Origin: Adiantum capillus-veneris
Taxonomy: Eukaryota > Streptophyta > Polypodiopsida > Polypodiales > Pteridaceae
Length of the DNA stretch: 64,000 bases
Reading direction: 5' to 3'
Assembly: GCA_014529385.2 (NCBI GenBank)
Contig: CM043952.1
Coordinates: 156,316,057-156,380,056 of the forward strand
This document shows positions 46,861 through 58,639 of the stretch, one piece after another; the stretch's first letter is position 1, and the number at the start of each line of letters is the position of its first letter. Under the pieces are notes generated by a model that was not told the origin of the DNA, ran no database searches, and was given only the letters and a program-made list of their open reading frames with translations. Position numbers and translations under genes: made by a program.

Positions 46861-47299
46861 TTATTATGACATTACCTCTCTCTTGAAATCATAGTCGTCC
46901 TCGACTATGGGGTAGAGAAGATAAAGCATATTCATTAGTCCTTTTCCTAGCGGGTAGAGGATCCCTATGTTACCCTACGACATCGTTCCAGAATGGACGA
47001 CTAGTCCATTTGGCACTTGAGAGCCTAAGCTGCCGCAAGCTTGTCTGCACATTAGTCCTATCAATCTTCCATAGTAGAGTGACAAGCTCTACTTGGTGTT
47101 CGGGAGGCGTCGTCTCTGCAAACTTGATGTAAGCATGCATACTACTTCACATTTGTGCACAATAAAGAAAAAGAGAGTCTTATAAGAAAAAAACTTTGTT
47201 CATTTTGAACATTTGTACATTTGCTTACTCTAGGGAAGCATTGTAAGCATTGACAAGGTTTAGGTTATCCTTTAATTGTATGCCTTGCATCCATCTAGC

Positions 47300-48012
47300 A
47301 TCTTCAAAAGGATAATTCTTAAAATTAATAAGATTTCATTAGATAGTCTTACCACCTCTTAGTACCTTGTCTTCATGTTGGAGAATGGACTCGGGCTGCA
47401 GCACCTCTTCTTGGTCCTCGATTTCAGGTGGGTCTTCAATAGTTGGTGCTTGAGGTGGCTCTCCTTTGTAAGGCTTTAGTAGGCTCACATGGAAAGTCTT
47501 GTGTATGAGCCAATGGTTGGGCAACTTGAGTTGATAGGCCATCTCATTGATCGGCCTAAGAATCTGGAAGGGACCATAGTACCTTTTTGCTAACTTAGCA
47601 TAGTACCTTTGGTGTCCTGTAGGATTCTTGCCCATCGTGTGCCTTAATCAAGCCTTGGGAAATTTGAGTAAGACCCAATAATTTTCTTTAAAGGCTTGGG
47701 CTCTTCTGCGCTTGTTAGTAGCATCCTTTGCCTTTGCTGTGAGATAGAGATAGCATCCTTAATCTTTTGGAAAGATTCTTGTAGGTCTCGGCTATACTCA
47801 TCTGCAGCAAAGATCTTCCCGTGTACCTTAAGTAGCAGGGGACTTTTTGATCTTCCCTCAATTAGCTCGAAAGGTGCTTTTCCCATGGAAGTATGTACAA
47901 TGTTGTTGTAAGCATACTCTACTTAGGGTAAGTACTTCTCCCATTGGGATCTTTGATCTACTTTTGTTAGATAGGCTTTTAGTAGATCAAGAATTGCTAG
48001 GTTAGCTATTTC
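47300..48012 (-). pseudogene. Ty3/gypsy integrase C-terminal part and probable chromodomain start
   Basis: Minus-strand frames carry, in order, EIANLAILDLLKAYL and QWEKYLP (just left of 48013), MGKAPFELIEGRS, then [32 protein letters not shown] and [17 protein letters not shown]. These are the integrase C-terminal GPF/HVSLLK modules and the beginning of a chromodomain, as in plant chromoviruses. Stops separate the pieces. The N-terminal part continues at 51719-52857 beyond a nested insertion. Confidence 0.85.
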
Positions 48013-48017
48013 ACTTT

Positions 48018-48206
48018 TGTTGGGGTATAGGCGTTTGTGCCTTGCCCGGCCGCCTAGAGTCTGGGCGCCCACTGACTTGTATACCTTATACATAGCATAA
48101 GTGTATAGGGGGCTGCTCACTCTTTGGAGTCTCCCCACCCACATCGTGTGTGTGTCTCCTTCTCTCTCTCTCACTCTCCGTTTGTGGTGCTCCCCGATCC
48201 CCTTCA
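48018..48206 (+). repeat. Left LTR (189 bp)
   Basis: TG...CA ends. Contains a pyrimidine-rich tctctctctctcactctccg tail. Confidence 0.95.
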
Positions 48207-48208
48207 AT

Positions 48209-48220
48209 TGGTATCAGAGC
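48209..48220 (+). promoter_or_regulatory. Primer binding site, initiator-Met tRNA type
   Basis: tggtatcagagc, the standard plant copia-type primer site. Confidence 0.92.
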
Positions 48221-49591
48221 GTAGGTGCGGAGGGAGCGCGTGTGTGCACAGTCACGACGACAGCTGAGAGCCAGTTTCATTCCCGAAATCGCGTCCGCGT
48301 GCGCGCACTTTCAAGAGTGCAAACAGGGTTTCGACTTCGGTATCGGCAAATTCAGCTTTCCAAGAGCTTTTCCTATAGGCGTCCTGGAGTTTTACCCCCC
48401 TTTTGAAGCCATTCGAGCCATCAAAAACTTCATTCGAGCTACGGTTGAGGAGCTGTATTTTTCAGCCCTCTTTTGGCAGTTTATGCTGCGTTTTTGGGTC
48501 GAAACAGAGGTTTTTGGCATAGCTTTCACACCCGGACTCGGATACATGTGATCCAGGAGTCTACCTTGGGGTTTTGGCACGCTCCGGACGCGCTCGTCAT
48601 ATCAGAATTTTAAAATTCTGAACGCTGAATTTTTTGCAGCAGCAGTTGTTTATTGTGTGTCGAGGATTCCACACATGGTTTGCTCTCAGATGTGAGAGTG
48701 ATATTCGCTGCAAGTTTCCTCACAGGTGGGAGGATACAATGTATGCCTTATGTGGTTTGATGCTCAGGGAGACTAATGTGATTGCATTTTGAGCTCGGCA
48801 ATGTATGCCTCGAGCATGTTTTTTGGCAGTCACAGGTAGAGAAGATATTTGTGTACTAGATTTGTAGGTGTTTGCAATGATGTATGCAAAGTGTGGAGAT
48901 TGGTGCATGCATTTGGAGTGCGGTTTGATGCGCTTTGGTTGCTCATGGTTTTGAGCGTGTAATCAGTTTGGTTACTGGTTTTGTGGCCGTTTTACTGATG
49001 AAACTTTGGCGAAATTTTCCCAGGAGTTTTATGCGTATCATTTATGCGATCTAGGTAGAGATTGCGGGTTGCACTCAGCATTTGTGGGCGGTGTTCTCTG
49101 CAGGTGGGAGATTTGTGCGTGTGTATGTATCGATACCGCACAGTGTGGGCTTGGTGATTAGCTCACGGGTTTGACAGGCGTACACTTATCTTGGCACACT
49201 CACAGGAGTGAGTATTGTGATGTATGCTTGTGTGGCTACGAGCTAGGTAGCCGGATTCGAGCACTAATGGCTTGAGGTTTTTCAACAGGTTTCAGCTACA
49301 GGTTTACAAGTTTACAGGCAGGTTTGAGGGCTTATTTGGGTGCTGAATTTTCAACCATTGTTTCCTCTTTGCAGGTGTCCATGTATGGCTCAGTTGTAGG
49401 CTGATTTGGGACACATTTGTGACTTTTTTATGCAACTGTTTAAGAGCTGAATTTTGGGGCTGTTTTGGGGCTGATTTGCATCCATATCTTACAGCCATAT
49501 TTGCAGACTTTTGTTGATGCGATTCGAGCTAGTTTAGGGCTGATTTGGTTGACATTTGCTACTCATTGTTGGTTGCTCTTTTGCGAGCATT
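48221..49591 (+). other. Long untranslated leader of the nested element
   Basis: 1.37 kb without a convincing gene. G+T-rich, with repeated aggtgggaga, tgtatgc and acaggt words. It probably carries packaging signals; none can be identified by eye. Confidence 0.45.
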
Positions 49592-51445
49592 ATGGCTGAT
49601 TTTTCATTTGACTTCCAGCGTTATGGTCTGACACAGTTTGATGGTGTAGATTTTGTTGCTTGGAAGGAACATATGCTTGTTGCATTGATAGATTTGGGGC
49701 AGGATAAACCCTTGCGTGGTTTATCGGCGAAGCCCAATTCTATGCGTGATGATGATTGGCAGGATCTTGATGAGTTAGCCATGTCTACGATTTGTTTGCA
49801 TCTGGTTGAGTCTGTTTACTGGCAGGTCTCGAGGGAGACTACAACTCATGCTTTATGGCAGAGTTTACATGCTATGTACGCAACATCCATGTCTACAGGG
49901 GAGTCTAGTCCCACTTCTATGTCCATGGGAGAGATTGGTCCCACACGCAAGTCTCGACGGCATAGAGACTTGACATGTTGGCATTGTGGACATAGAGGGC
50001 ACATTAGGCGTTGATGTTTCAGGCGTTTGAGACAATGGAGGCGACAGATGCGTGATGCAGATTTGGGCACGACAGATGCTAGTGAGATCAGTACGGTGGT
50101 TACTGAGTATGCTTGTGACGGCGATGTCACATTTACATCTAGCTTGTCTTCAGACGATCTAATGTCTACGGATTGCATATCGGATTGCACATTGTCTTCA
50201 TATTGGTTACTAGATTCAGATGCTACTTTCCATGTCACGTCGCATCGTGAGTGGTTTAGCACTTTTTCTAGTGGGAGACTTGGTTGTGTGCACATGGCTG
50301 ATGGTGTTGTGTATGACATTGAGGGTGCAGGAGACGTATGTTTGTCCTTGCCCAGTGGTATGAGATTTACCCTGCGTCATGTGCATTATGTGCCAGATCT
50401 GAGACGGGATTTGATCTCAGTCAGACAGTTACGGGATAGTGGATGTCAGATTTCGCTACGAGAGCAAGATTTTGTGATGCATTTGGGTTCGCTAGTGATT
50501 GCGAGAGGTGCCAGGAGTGGTACAGGTTACCCATTGCATGTGGATCACGAGAGAGACGGTGTTGTCTCTGTGATCATGCAGCCAGGTAGAGAGCGAGAGA
50601 GCAGGCGAGTCTCTTTTGCTCATGGGTTGCAGGGTACTTTGCATGGAGTGCAGAGTAGTGAGCTCGTTGTGCACACAGCTGGGGCACGACTTGAGCAGTC
50701 ACACAGAGAGGTGACTGAGTCAGACATGCATGCTTTGCTAGTGACTGAGCAAAGCAAAGAGTCAGTTGTGCGAGATACTTCTATGGAGGATAGACAGGTA
50801 GAGCGGTCTTACTCTAGTGAGTCACGACAGGAGGACGTTGTGCAAGAGTCTATTCATACGGAGTTAGAGCATGAGAGCTCTAGTGAGTCACAGCAGATTG
50901 AGTGGTCATGTTTGCAGTGGATGATTGCAGAGGAGTCTGAGATGTTAGCGATTATGCAGTCATTCCTTTCTATGCTCGACACTGAGCATGGGGATATAGT
51001 TGTGCAGGATATGTCTTCCAGCAGACACCTAGAGCAGCTGGTTTGCTCTGAGGTTGCACGACAGGTTGATGCGTCTTTTGTGGACAGTCAGGAGATGCAT
51101 GTGGCTGACACGCCTTGTCAGTCAGAGATGCCTATTGCCAGGGATATATATGTTGATGCATGCTCCGTAGAGCTAGCAGGGCCCGCTAGCATTGCATCGG
51201 CATTCGGTGGTCTCATGTATGAGATGTTGATCTTGAGACCGGATATCACAGCTGCAGTGGGAGCATTTGTAGTTGGGGTTGTCAGTTGTTTGTTGACTGA
51301 TGATGGCATAGTGCACGAGGGAGATATGCAGGTATTGCGTACATACTTGCAGTACGTGTGCGGTACGTCTGGTGGTGTATGGACTTACACGGGAGCAGGA
51401 CATCCGGATGCACACGATCACAGCCAGCCAGTGGGCATCGGTTGA
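49592..51445 (+). CDS. Condensed gag-protease-RNase H polyprotein of the nested element, one TGA
   Basis: ATG gives a copia gag (YGLTQFDGVDFVAWKEHMLV, then TTHALWQSLHAMY) with a zinc knuckle CWHCGHRGHIRR. TGA at 50012-50014 falls just before its last Cys. The same frame continues 472 codons with a copia protease: YWLLDSDATFHVTSHREWF, HVHYVPDLRRDLISVRQL. The catalytic DSG is DSD. After a Glu/Ser/Gln-rich linker comes FGGLMYEMLILRPDITAAVGAF and LRTYLQYVCGTSGG, matching the copia stretch before RNase H. RT and integrase are skipped, yet the frame stays open, as though the reduced polyprotein has its own history. Confidence 0.7.
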
Positions 51446-51524
51446 GAGCGGTTATCTCTCACCTTTTGTAGTCTTTAGACTACGTTCTCTTGCTTAAAGT
51501 CACAGTCGCCTTTAAGTGGGAGGT

Positions 51525-51713
51525 TGTTGGGGTATAGGCGTCTGTGCCTTGCCCGGCCGCCCAGAGTCTGGGCGCCCACTGACTTGTATACCTTATACAT
51601 AGCATAAGTGTATAGGGGGCTGCTCACTCTTTGGAGTCTCCCCACCCACATCGTGTGTGTGTCTCCTTCTCTCTCTCTCACTCTCCGTCTGTGGTGCTCC
51701 CCGATCCCCTTCA
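51525..51713 (+). repeat. Right LTR (189 bp)
   Basis: About 98% identical to the left LTR, followed by the acttt target duplication. Confidence 0.95.
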
Positions 51714-51718
51714 ACTTT

Positions 51719-52857
51719 GTCCATCCATTTGTGGGTGATAGGTTGAAGAGAAGTTTAGCCTTGTCCCTAAATTCTCAAAGAGACCCTTCCAAAAATTACT
51801 GGTCATTCTAGGATCTCTATCTAACACTATGGACATTGGCAAGCCATGGTATTTGAATACTTGAGAAATGAAGAGGGTTGCCATTTGATGGGCTTTGATA
51901 GTCTTTTTGACATGTATAAAATGAGCTTGTTTATTAAACCTGTCTACTATCATCCATATTCCCATATTCCCATGGATAGACTTAGGCAGTCCAAAGAGAA
52001 AATCCATGGATATGCCCTCCCATGGTGAATTAGGGATTGGAAAAGGTTGAAGCAATCCAGGTTGCTTCCCTCTATCAAACTTTGTCTTTTGGCATACCAC
52101 ACATTTAGAAACATACTCTTGTATGTTTTCTTTCATGGTAGGCCAATAGAAATATGTTTCAATCCCCTTTAGGGTAGAGTGAATCCCTCTATGCCCTGCA
52201 TAAGGAGGACCATGAGATTCATACATTACTTTCTCATGTAGTGAGTTAGTAACACATAGTCTATTTCCATAGAGAAGATAACCCATCTTGTAAAGTAAAT
52301 GGTTCCTCTTTCTTCCCTAGTGCAAGGGCTGAAATCACATCTCTAAAATTGGGATCAATAGCATACTCATCCATCATAGAAGATAGATCATTGTGAGTTG
52401 CTATGGAAACCGCATTCACTCTCGCCATCTTGAGAGTGCATCAGCTACTTGATTATGCTTGCCAGCAATGTGAGCAATGTGAACATGAAATTGCAAAAGG
52501 AAATCTTTCCACCTCATTTTTTTGTCGGAGATCTTGGTCTGCATCATGAAGTACTTAAGACTTTGGTGATCCGTTCGTAGAATGAAAGGAGTCCCCAATA
52601 AATAGTGCTTCCATGAGTCTAAGGCATGTAGAACTGCAAGGAATTCCTTTTCATATATGCCTAGAGCTTGCTCAATAGGGTCGCGCCTTTGACTTTCATA
52701 GGCTATGGCGTGCCCTTCTTGGAGCAAAACAACTCCAAGGAAATCACCACAAGCGTCACATTGGACCTCAAATGGCTTTGAGAGATTCGGTAGTGTAAGC
52801 ATATGTTGAGAGATAAGCTTTTGTTTGAGCTTTTTGAAAGCATTGTTCTCTCTGGCA
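51719..52857 (-). pseudogene. Ty3/gypsy RNase H and integrase N-terminal part
   Basis: Minus strand. At 52857-52416 the end of RT and the RNase H domain: NLSKPFEVQCDACGDFLGVVLL, AVLHALDSWKHYLLG, RTDHQSLKYFM, HIAGKHNQVADALSRW. At 52286-51711 the integrase: zinc-binding H...H...CVVCQKTK, then SMDFLFGLPKS, IVLDRDPRMTSNFWKGLF and STYHPQMDGQS. The DDE core is split by the nested element at the DGQS/E junction. Stops lie between RNase H and integrase. The rest of RT, protease and gag are absent to the right, where Penelope-like sequence starts. Confidence 0.9.
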
Positions 52858-52859
52858 GG

Positions 52860-53728
52860 ACCATATATACCTAACGGTTTTCTTTGGTTATCCTCGGATG
52901 AATCTTGGCTTACATCACAGCTAGCTCTTGATTTTCAAAATATTTTTGATACATGGTTTGTTGTTGGACTTGACAAAAGCTCCATCTACCCCACTCTTAT
53001 TTGTAAAAACCTTGCTTGGAAGGCTACCCTCGATCGAGTATCTGGAAAGGAATTCTGTAGTATTAACTCTTCATTACAAACAGTGACCAATAACATCTCA
53101 AAATGCCTAGGGAATCTAAGCTACCTTGTTCAGAACACCAAGCTACCAATATTATTTCCCACCTATAAGATTCATAAGCATAAGTTCAGATGGATATCTG
53201 ATGCTTCCAATGGTATCTTTACTGATATCACCAAGGATATTACACTTTGCCTTGATCTTATACTAGCCGAATTTGAGCTTATTTGTGCCACTAAACAAAA
53301 AATCTGCCATGACTTCCTTCATATACAGTACAACCCCTTTTGGTTAACAAAAAAATCTACTGAAGTCTCGCTTAATCTTCCACAACAAATCTTTCACATT
53401 TTTTCTGTTGACATTACACAATGCTATGAAAACATTCCCCTTGATGGGGATCTTGGCCTAAAGACCGTGCTTGCCAAGGTGATTAAAATGGCCTTTTCCA
53501 ATGCTAGGAAGAAGAAATTGCTCATGTATCATCCTATTACACTTAATTTTCTATTCATCCTCTGATTATTTCCTTGCCTGGGAGGATGTTAATTTACTAA
53601 TCAAAAAGTATTGCCTCAATGGGTTTAATAGAAACCAGGTCTGTGACATAATTACACAATCTCTCACCCAGCATTATTGGCCTGAGTTACACTTTAACAA
53701 AGACAATCTCATATCTCTAATTAGGTAG
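52860..53728 (+). pseudogene. Penelope-like element reverse transcriptase fragment
   Basis: A plus-strand frame open to 53565 and then, one frame over, to 53728. It has DTWFVVGLDKSSIYPTLIC, LFPTYKIHKHKFRWISDASN, and IFHIFSVDITQCYENIPLD. The K-I-H-K followed by R-[FWP]-I, and a motif A of the type [FS]-D-[IV]-x-x-[CL]-[YF]-x-x-I-P, are typical of Penelope-like (telomerase-related) reverse transcriptases rather than LTR-element RTs. The catalytic YxDD-type motif and any GIY-YIG endonuclease are missing, so it is a fragment. It is frameshifted near 53510. A distant alternative would be a group II intron-like RT. Confidence 0.5.
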
Positions 53729-53783
53729 TAGGCACAATGGGCCTACTACCGACCCATTGTGTATGGTGCCTGGGTTAGGGCGG

Positions 53784-53784
<1 letters not shown>

Positions 53785-53816
<32 letters not shown>
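53785..53816 (+). repeat. CA microsatellite
   Basis: (AC)n of about 32 bp. Confidence 0.95.
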
Positions 53817-53817
<1 letters not shown>

Positions 53818-55704
53818 TGTAGTACTTAGCTATAATTGTGGTTTTTTCAACAAAAAAAAACCCCACATCATGGGACTAGGCCCATATGTATTACCTACAA
53901 GTAGTTTTGTTTCCTTATGGTTTACTATCCTACTGCCATTATTTGCCGTGAAGGTGGAGGGGCTCTCTCTGCAACTAGAGGCGGCCTCACTGTCGTGTAA
54001 CACAGTCGGTATACTCATGACGATTTTACTCATGGCTTCGATCTAGGCGGACCGCCTCTCTCCCTCCTTCCTCTATATAATGAGGTGAGGGCACCTCTTT
54101 GGCCCTCACTTAGCTTTGTTTTGTTGTTGCCTTGCCTTGAATTTTCTGCGTGGTACTGAAGCATGGAGCTCACTTCGTCTAACACTCACGTCTGCTTCCT
54201 CGGCCATATGTTTTATGATTGTAGGTCTTTTGAAAAAATTATTGTTGAGGACAGTTTTTTTTATTACTCTTGCTCTATTAATCGGGTTATGATATTCTTT
54301 TAGAAGCACACATGGCTCATCATAACATTGCGTAATGAATTTGGAACTATCACAAATACTGGTATTGGGTAAAATAATTTCTGGTTGCCTATTACATAAG
54401 GTGATTACTGTGCTGCATTTTTTTGTTTATATTAACATATTATAAGGTGTTTTTTTTTGCATATCAGTGGCTAATAGGCGCTCTGTTTACTTGGGTTGTT
54501 GGATTTTAACTGAGCTTGAATGGTGAAAAAGGGGGGTATGGTATCCCACCCTCTGCACGCCGACTGTGTGTTTTATGCCAGGTGGTACAATATGGCAGTT
54601 TTGTAATGAACCTTCATTTTGGATTAATGCTTTAATCTGACCACTGTTAATTGTTTTCCCTCTAACAGACTTGATGCTATGGGCTACTGCTGGCTACATT
54701 TGTTTACTAGTCTTTTTGGGGCTTACGGAGCAGCAAAGGAACATTGTGGCTTACTGGATACTGTCGCTTTTTTACATAGATTTTTTTAAGGGGTGTTAGG
54801 CCCTATTGCACACAGTTGCAGTACTTGGTCTCTACCTTATTCGGTTAGGATGTAAACTACAGTCACTTGGGGGAATGTGGATCCTTTTTTATGCCTTGAG
54901 CATGGAGGTTGAACTAGCACGATAATGGTGTATATTTTTATGGTTTGGCTCATGGCCTGGATTTTATCAGGGCTCCTTGTTACTTGGTTTGCTAAAGGGA
55001 AAAATATGGTTAGTGATAGTGGGATGATTCAGAGTCCATTTTACCATAATGGGCGTCTGACCTGAAAACAATCTTAAACAAAGCTTGATACTATATGAGA
55101 ACTTTTAATGGAATTGATTTTTAAAAAACTTCTTGTATAAACTTCATTTGGTAGAGCTTTTCATGAACTGATAAAATCGAGGATTTTTTTATATAAAGGG
55201 AGTGGATTTTGACGCTTGGATTAGAAGGGGTGATGGCCTTCTAATCAAAATGATATTCTTTTACTATAATCTTTGGGTTTTAAAAAAAAAAAGAAAAAAG
55301 TAATAACATCTTTACATAAATACTCTTGACTAAGCTTGTAAAGTCTAATTCTTTTTTGAGATGGACATGGATAACAACTGGTATAGTCCATTGATACGTG
55401 TAAAACACATCCAAGGCTAACTGAACTGTTGTCTTGTTTGGATGGATGCAGGTAAGGACTCTATCTTATCTTGGAGGTTTTTTTTACTTTGGCAAGCTGA
55501 CCTACACAGGATTGCACACTCACTTATGATTTGGGAAGTTTTTTCTACTATCTATATACTGGAAGGTGACCCGTTTCTTACAAGCATTGTACTTAAATGA
55601 TTGCAATACTGAGTTGTTTCTGTAATTATTTGTTATTTGTTCCATTGCCAACTGTCTTTTGAATGTAAAAGTTCAATTATGTCTTATTATCTAAGATTAA
55701 ACAG

Positions 55705-55705
<1 letters not shown>
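53817..55705. other. Non-coding stretch
   Basis: No gene recognised. Contains a TATA-like tctatataatgagg near 54072 with gagggcacctctttggccctc just after it (a possible hairpin), which could be a decayed LTR promoter. Several poly-T/poly-A runs follow. Confidence 0.4.

Positions 55706-55739
<34 letters not shown>
55706..55739 (+). repeat. AC microsatellite
   Basis: (AC)n of about 34 bp. Confidence 0.95.
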
Positions 55740-55740
<1 letters not shown>

Positions 55741-58639
55741 CTTTTGTGACATTGTGAGATTGCACTTGTTATAATCCACATGGATTGCTTGGGGCACCAC
55801 CACCCATCAAAACATATAGGTATAATCCTTGTATAATACTTGATGCTAATAAATGGTCAAAGTCTACATGCATAGGAAATAGAGTCCAAATCAATCACGG
55901 GACAAATCACACAAACCACGAGGGAAAACCTATGCATGAAGGGGATAGGGATACCGAAATGATGCCCAAATAACATGATGAGAAAGCTCCTCACAATGCC
56001 TATACAATGCAATTATCAAAATTCTATAGCTTGCAAGTACATGGATCACGATCCTTGCACCTCAACACAATGCAAGTTGAAGGATACCAATAGCAAGAGT
56101 GGCATATTTACTAAGAAAAGCATTGACGTGTCCAAAGAAAACCCCACATAAAGACTACCAAATCAAAAACATACCAAGAATTCAAACAAGAATGGTCGTC
56201 ACACCTCAAAACTGGGATTACACTAGCAAGAGACAATCACCAATGCCTCTAAAGTGCATAGTATAAGTGAGGTGAAGTTTGGCAAAGGAACATGAATCAC
56301 AATTCATGGGGATCTCATGAGTTTGATTGTGAGAGTAAAATTTGGTACAAATAAAGTTGAAACACACCTACAAAAGGGTGTCAAGAAAACCCAGCAAAGG
56401 AAAATAAAAGGTGCTCCAATCCTTGGGGACTACACCTTACAAAATCTAGTATATCACCTGCGATCAGAGCCGAAAAAAAAAACCCGTATACACATTTTGT
56501 CGATTAGAATAAAACTACCTCCCTCTCTCGTCATAAATTTGTAAATTTTTGTTTGAAAATTGAATTAAAATTTTCCTCCTCTAAGTGTATATCTATAAGT
56601 GATATGGACTATGATACACTCTCTTGTTGATGCACATGATACACTTACATACCTACAAGGGTCACTCGCAAAAGGAGGTCACCAATCAGAGTTAGTACAT
56701 AAAACATAGAAGTATGACCAAAAACACAAAAATAGGACTAGATTTTTCTTTCCAAGTTAAAGTTTTCATCTAAATTCTCTTGTAGGTTTATAATGATGCC
56801 TGGAAGCAAGTGCATGAGTCTCATCTCAAACTCCCAAAATTGTTGGATCGTGATCCATGCATCATCCTTAAAGCCAAAATTGATCACATAGATCTTATCC
56901 AAAGAGTAATAGGATAAAAATTTCATCATCTTTTCATAGCTCAAAATCCCAAAACCCTAGTCAAGGCCAACTTTTGTATCCAAAGCTCTTGAAATGGAAA
57001 AAGAAAGCTTGAATTTTCAATCTAGTGATCACAATAGCATACAAGTGGTACCCCTAGAACCCATTCATCATGCTAAAATAGCTTATACATCAAAAATCAA
57101 TTTGCCCAAAATTATTGAATGATGTTGGAAGATTCCAACAGATACTTGCTCCAAAAAAGAATGCTTGAGAGGTTCTTTGAGCCCTTGTAACAGAAATTGA
57201 TTGTAATTTCCCACCAAAAAACCATTAGATCTTTGTTCACTTTTATTTATGTGGAATCCAAGGCTATGAGCTTCCAAGCTGTATCATAAGTTAGACAATT
57301 TGCCTAGATAGGTCACCTATTTTTGAAGCATTCTCAACCTTTGTACATATAAAACCTTTAGCCAAGGTTAAGAGGAAACTTTGTAAGGTTTTGAACAATC
57401 AATTTTATTATAAAAATAAGCAGACAAGGTTTCCGTTGTACGTCAGTTGGCACTCTCTTGATTTCAAGATTTCATCTCTTTGCACCACAGTGCATGGTTA
57501 CCATATCGACAAGATGAGAGCATCAACACATTAGCCTCGAGGAGATCTTCACGTCAATAACTACTTAACAAGTTTCAAAAGATCTGAGCATCAACGCCCA
57601 TGCCTTCTAGATGACATATCTCACTATCCGGGCGTTATTTTTTAGATTTTGCTAGTTGCATTAGATTCCTAGCACTTAGGAGCATGTGTTTGGTGTGTCC
57701 AAGATCAAATTTGGAAACTTTCCAATTTGCTACTGGAAAAAATCATGTTTTATTCTCAAGTCTAGATTTTAGGTTTATTGGCCCAAAAGTGTTTTTGACC
57801 TAGTAAGGATTGTGTGTGCCAAGTTTGGTGTTGATTGAAGTCGATTTGCTATTGGTTTTGCATGTGGATATGTGATTGGATCAGAGAGGTAGAAATCAGG
57901 TTTTTCATAGTTAGAGAGTTCTTAGATTGTTTCCACAGAGTGTATTGTGTTCAAACAAGAGTTTGACAACCTCTTGGTGTGCCTCCATCCTCTAGTTGAG
58001 TCACTTGTTCCCTAGGATTGACATTTAAAGTCTTGGGACCGTCTCTTTGTGAGATGTGAGAGATGTTGTAAAAAGCCCCCTTAGACATTGGTGCTATTGC
58101 CAGGAAATGAGTACTTAGACTAGTGTGAATACATACAAAAACCGATAGAGTTACCTTAGATATACTAGTTAGATAGAGTAGGATAATTAGATAGAGCAGG
58201 ATAGAAGTGGAGATCAAGACATCCTTGTCCTTTGTGTTTTTAGTGAAGAGTTTCTTGCCATAAGACTAGTTAGAAGATAGAGTAAAGTGTTGAGAATAGG
58301 TTTAGAGCTTGGTGCGTAGCTTTGTGGCTGTTATAGTAATGAAGCTCATACTAGGCTTAAAAAATGCAAGAAAAAGAGAGATTTCAAAGTTTTTATAGTA
58401 AGTTGTAAAGATCAGAGGAGGATAGTAGAGAAGAAACACTTAAGGAGTTGTCTTCCTACTTAGGACCATATGAGGAAAGATCTGATGTTATGGTTTTGCC
58501 ATCTGAAATAGAACTCATAAGCCAATCCTAAACTCTCAAGGATTGCAAGAATTTAAGTCAACATCGGTGAGATGCACAATGACAATAGCTGAGCTATTAA
58601 AAGATAGATCCCAGATGTGGAGGGATGTTGAAAGATGTC
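55740..58639. other. Non-coding stretch
   Basis: 2.9 kb of AT-rich sequence. Open frames are short and without recognisable domains on either strand. No core-motif repeats and no RNA genes seen. Confidence 0.5.

Larger units (their letters stand above)
48018..51713 (+). mobile_element. 3.7-kb LTR retrotransposon with 189-bp LTRs, nested in gypsy integrase
   Basis: LTRs 48018-48206 and 51525-51713 are both 189 bp and differ at about three positions. They begin TGTTGGGGTATAGG and end CCCCTTCA. A 5-bp target duplication, acttt, flanks the element (48013-48017 and 51714-51718). The primer site tggtatcagagc (complementary to initiator Met tRNA) lies 2 bp after the left LTR, and a purine tract (aagtgggaggt) precedes the right LTR. 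Internal DNA is 3.3 kb: a 1.4-kb leader and one gag-protease frame ending in an RNase H vestige. RT and integrase are absent, so it is non-autonomous. High LTR identity and the perfect duplication imply a recent insertion. Confidence 0.95.

Noticed and set aside
48086-48580. Overlapping ORFs near the left LTR of the nested element
   Set aside because: They span the LTR and leader, lack domains, and the copy in the right LTR does not preserve them.
52825-52860. ATG at 52825 as start of the Penelope-like frame
   Set aside because: These bases are still the end of the minus-strand gypsy RT coding region, so the start is fortuitous.
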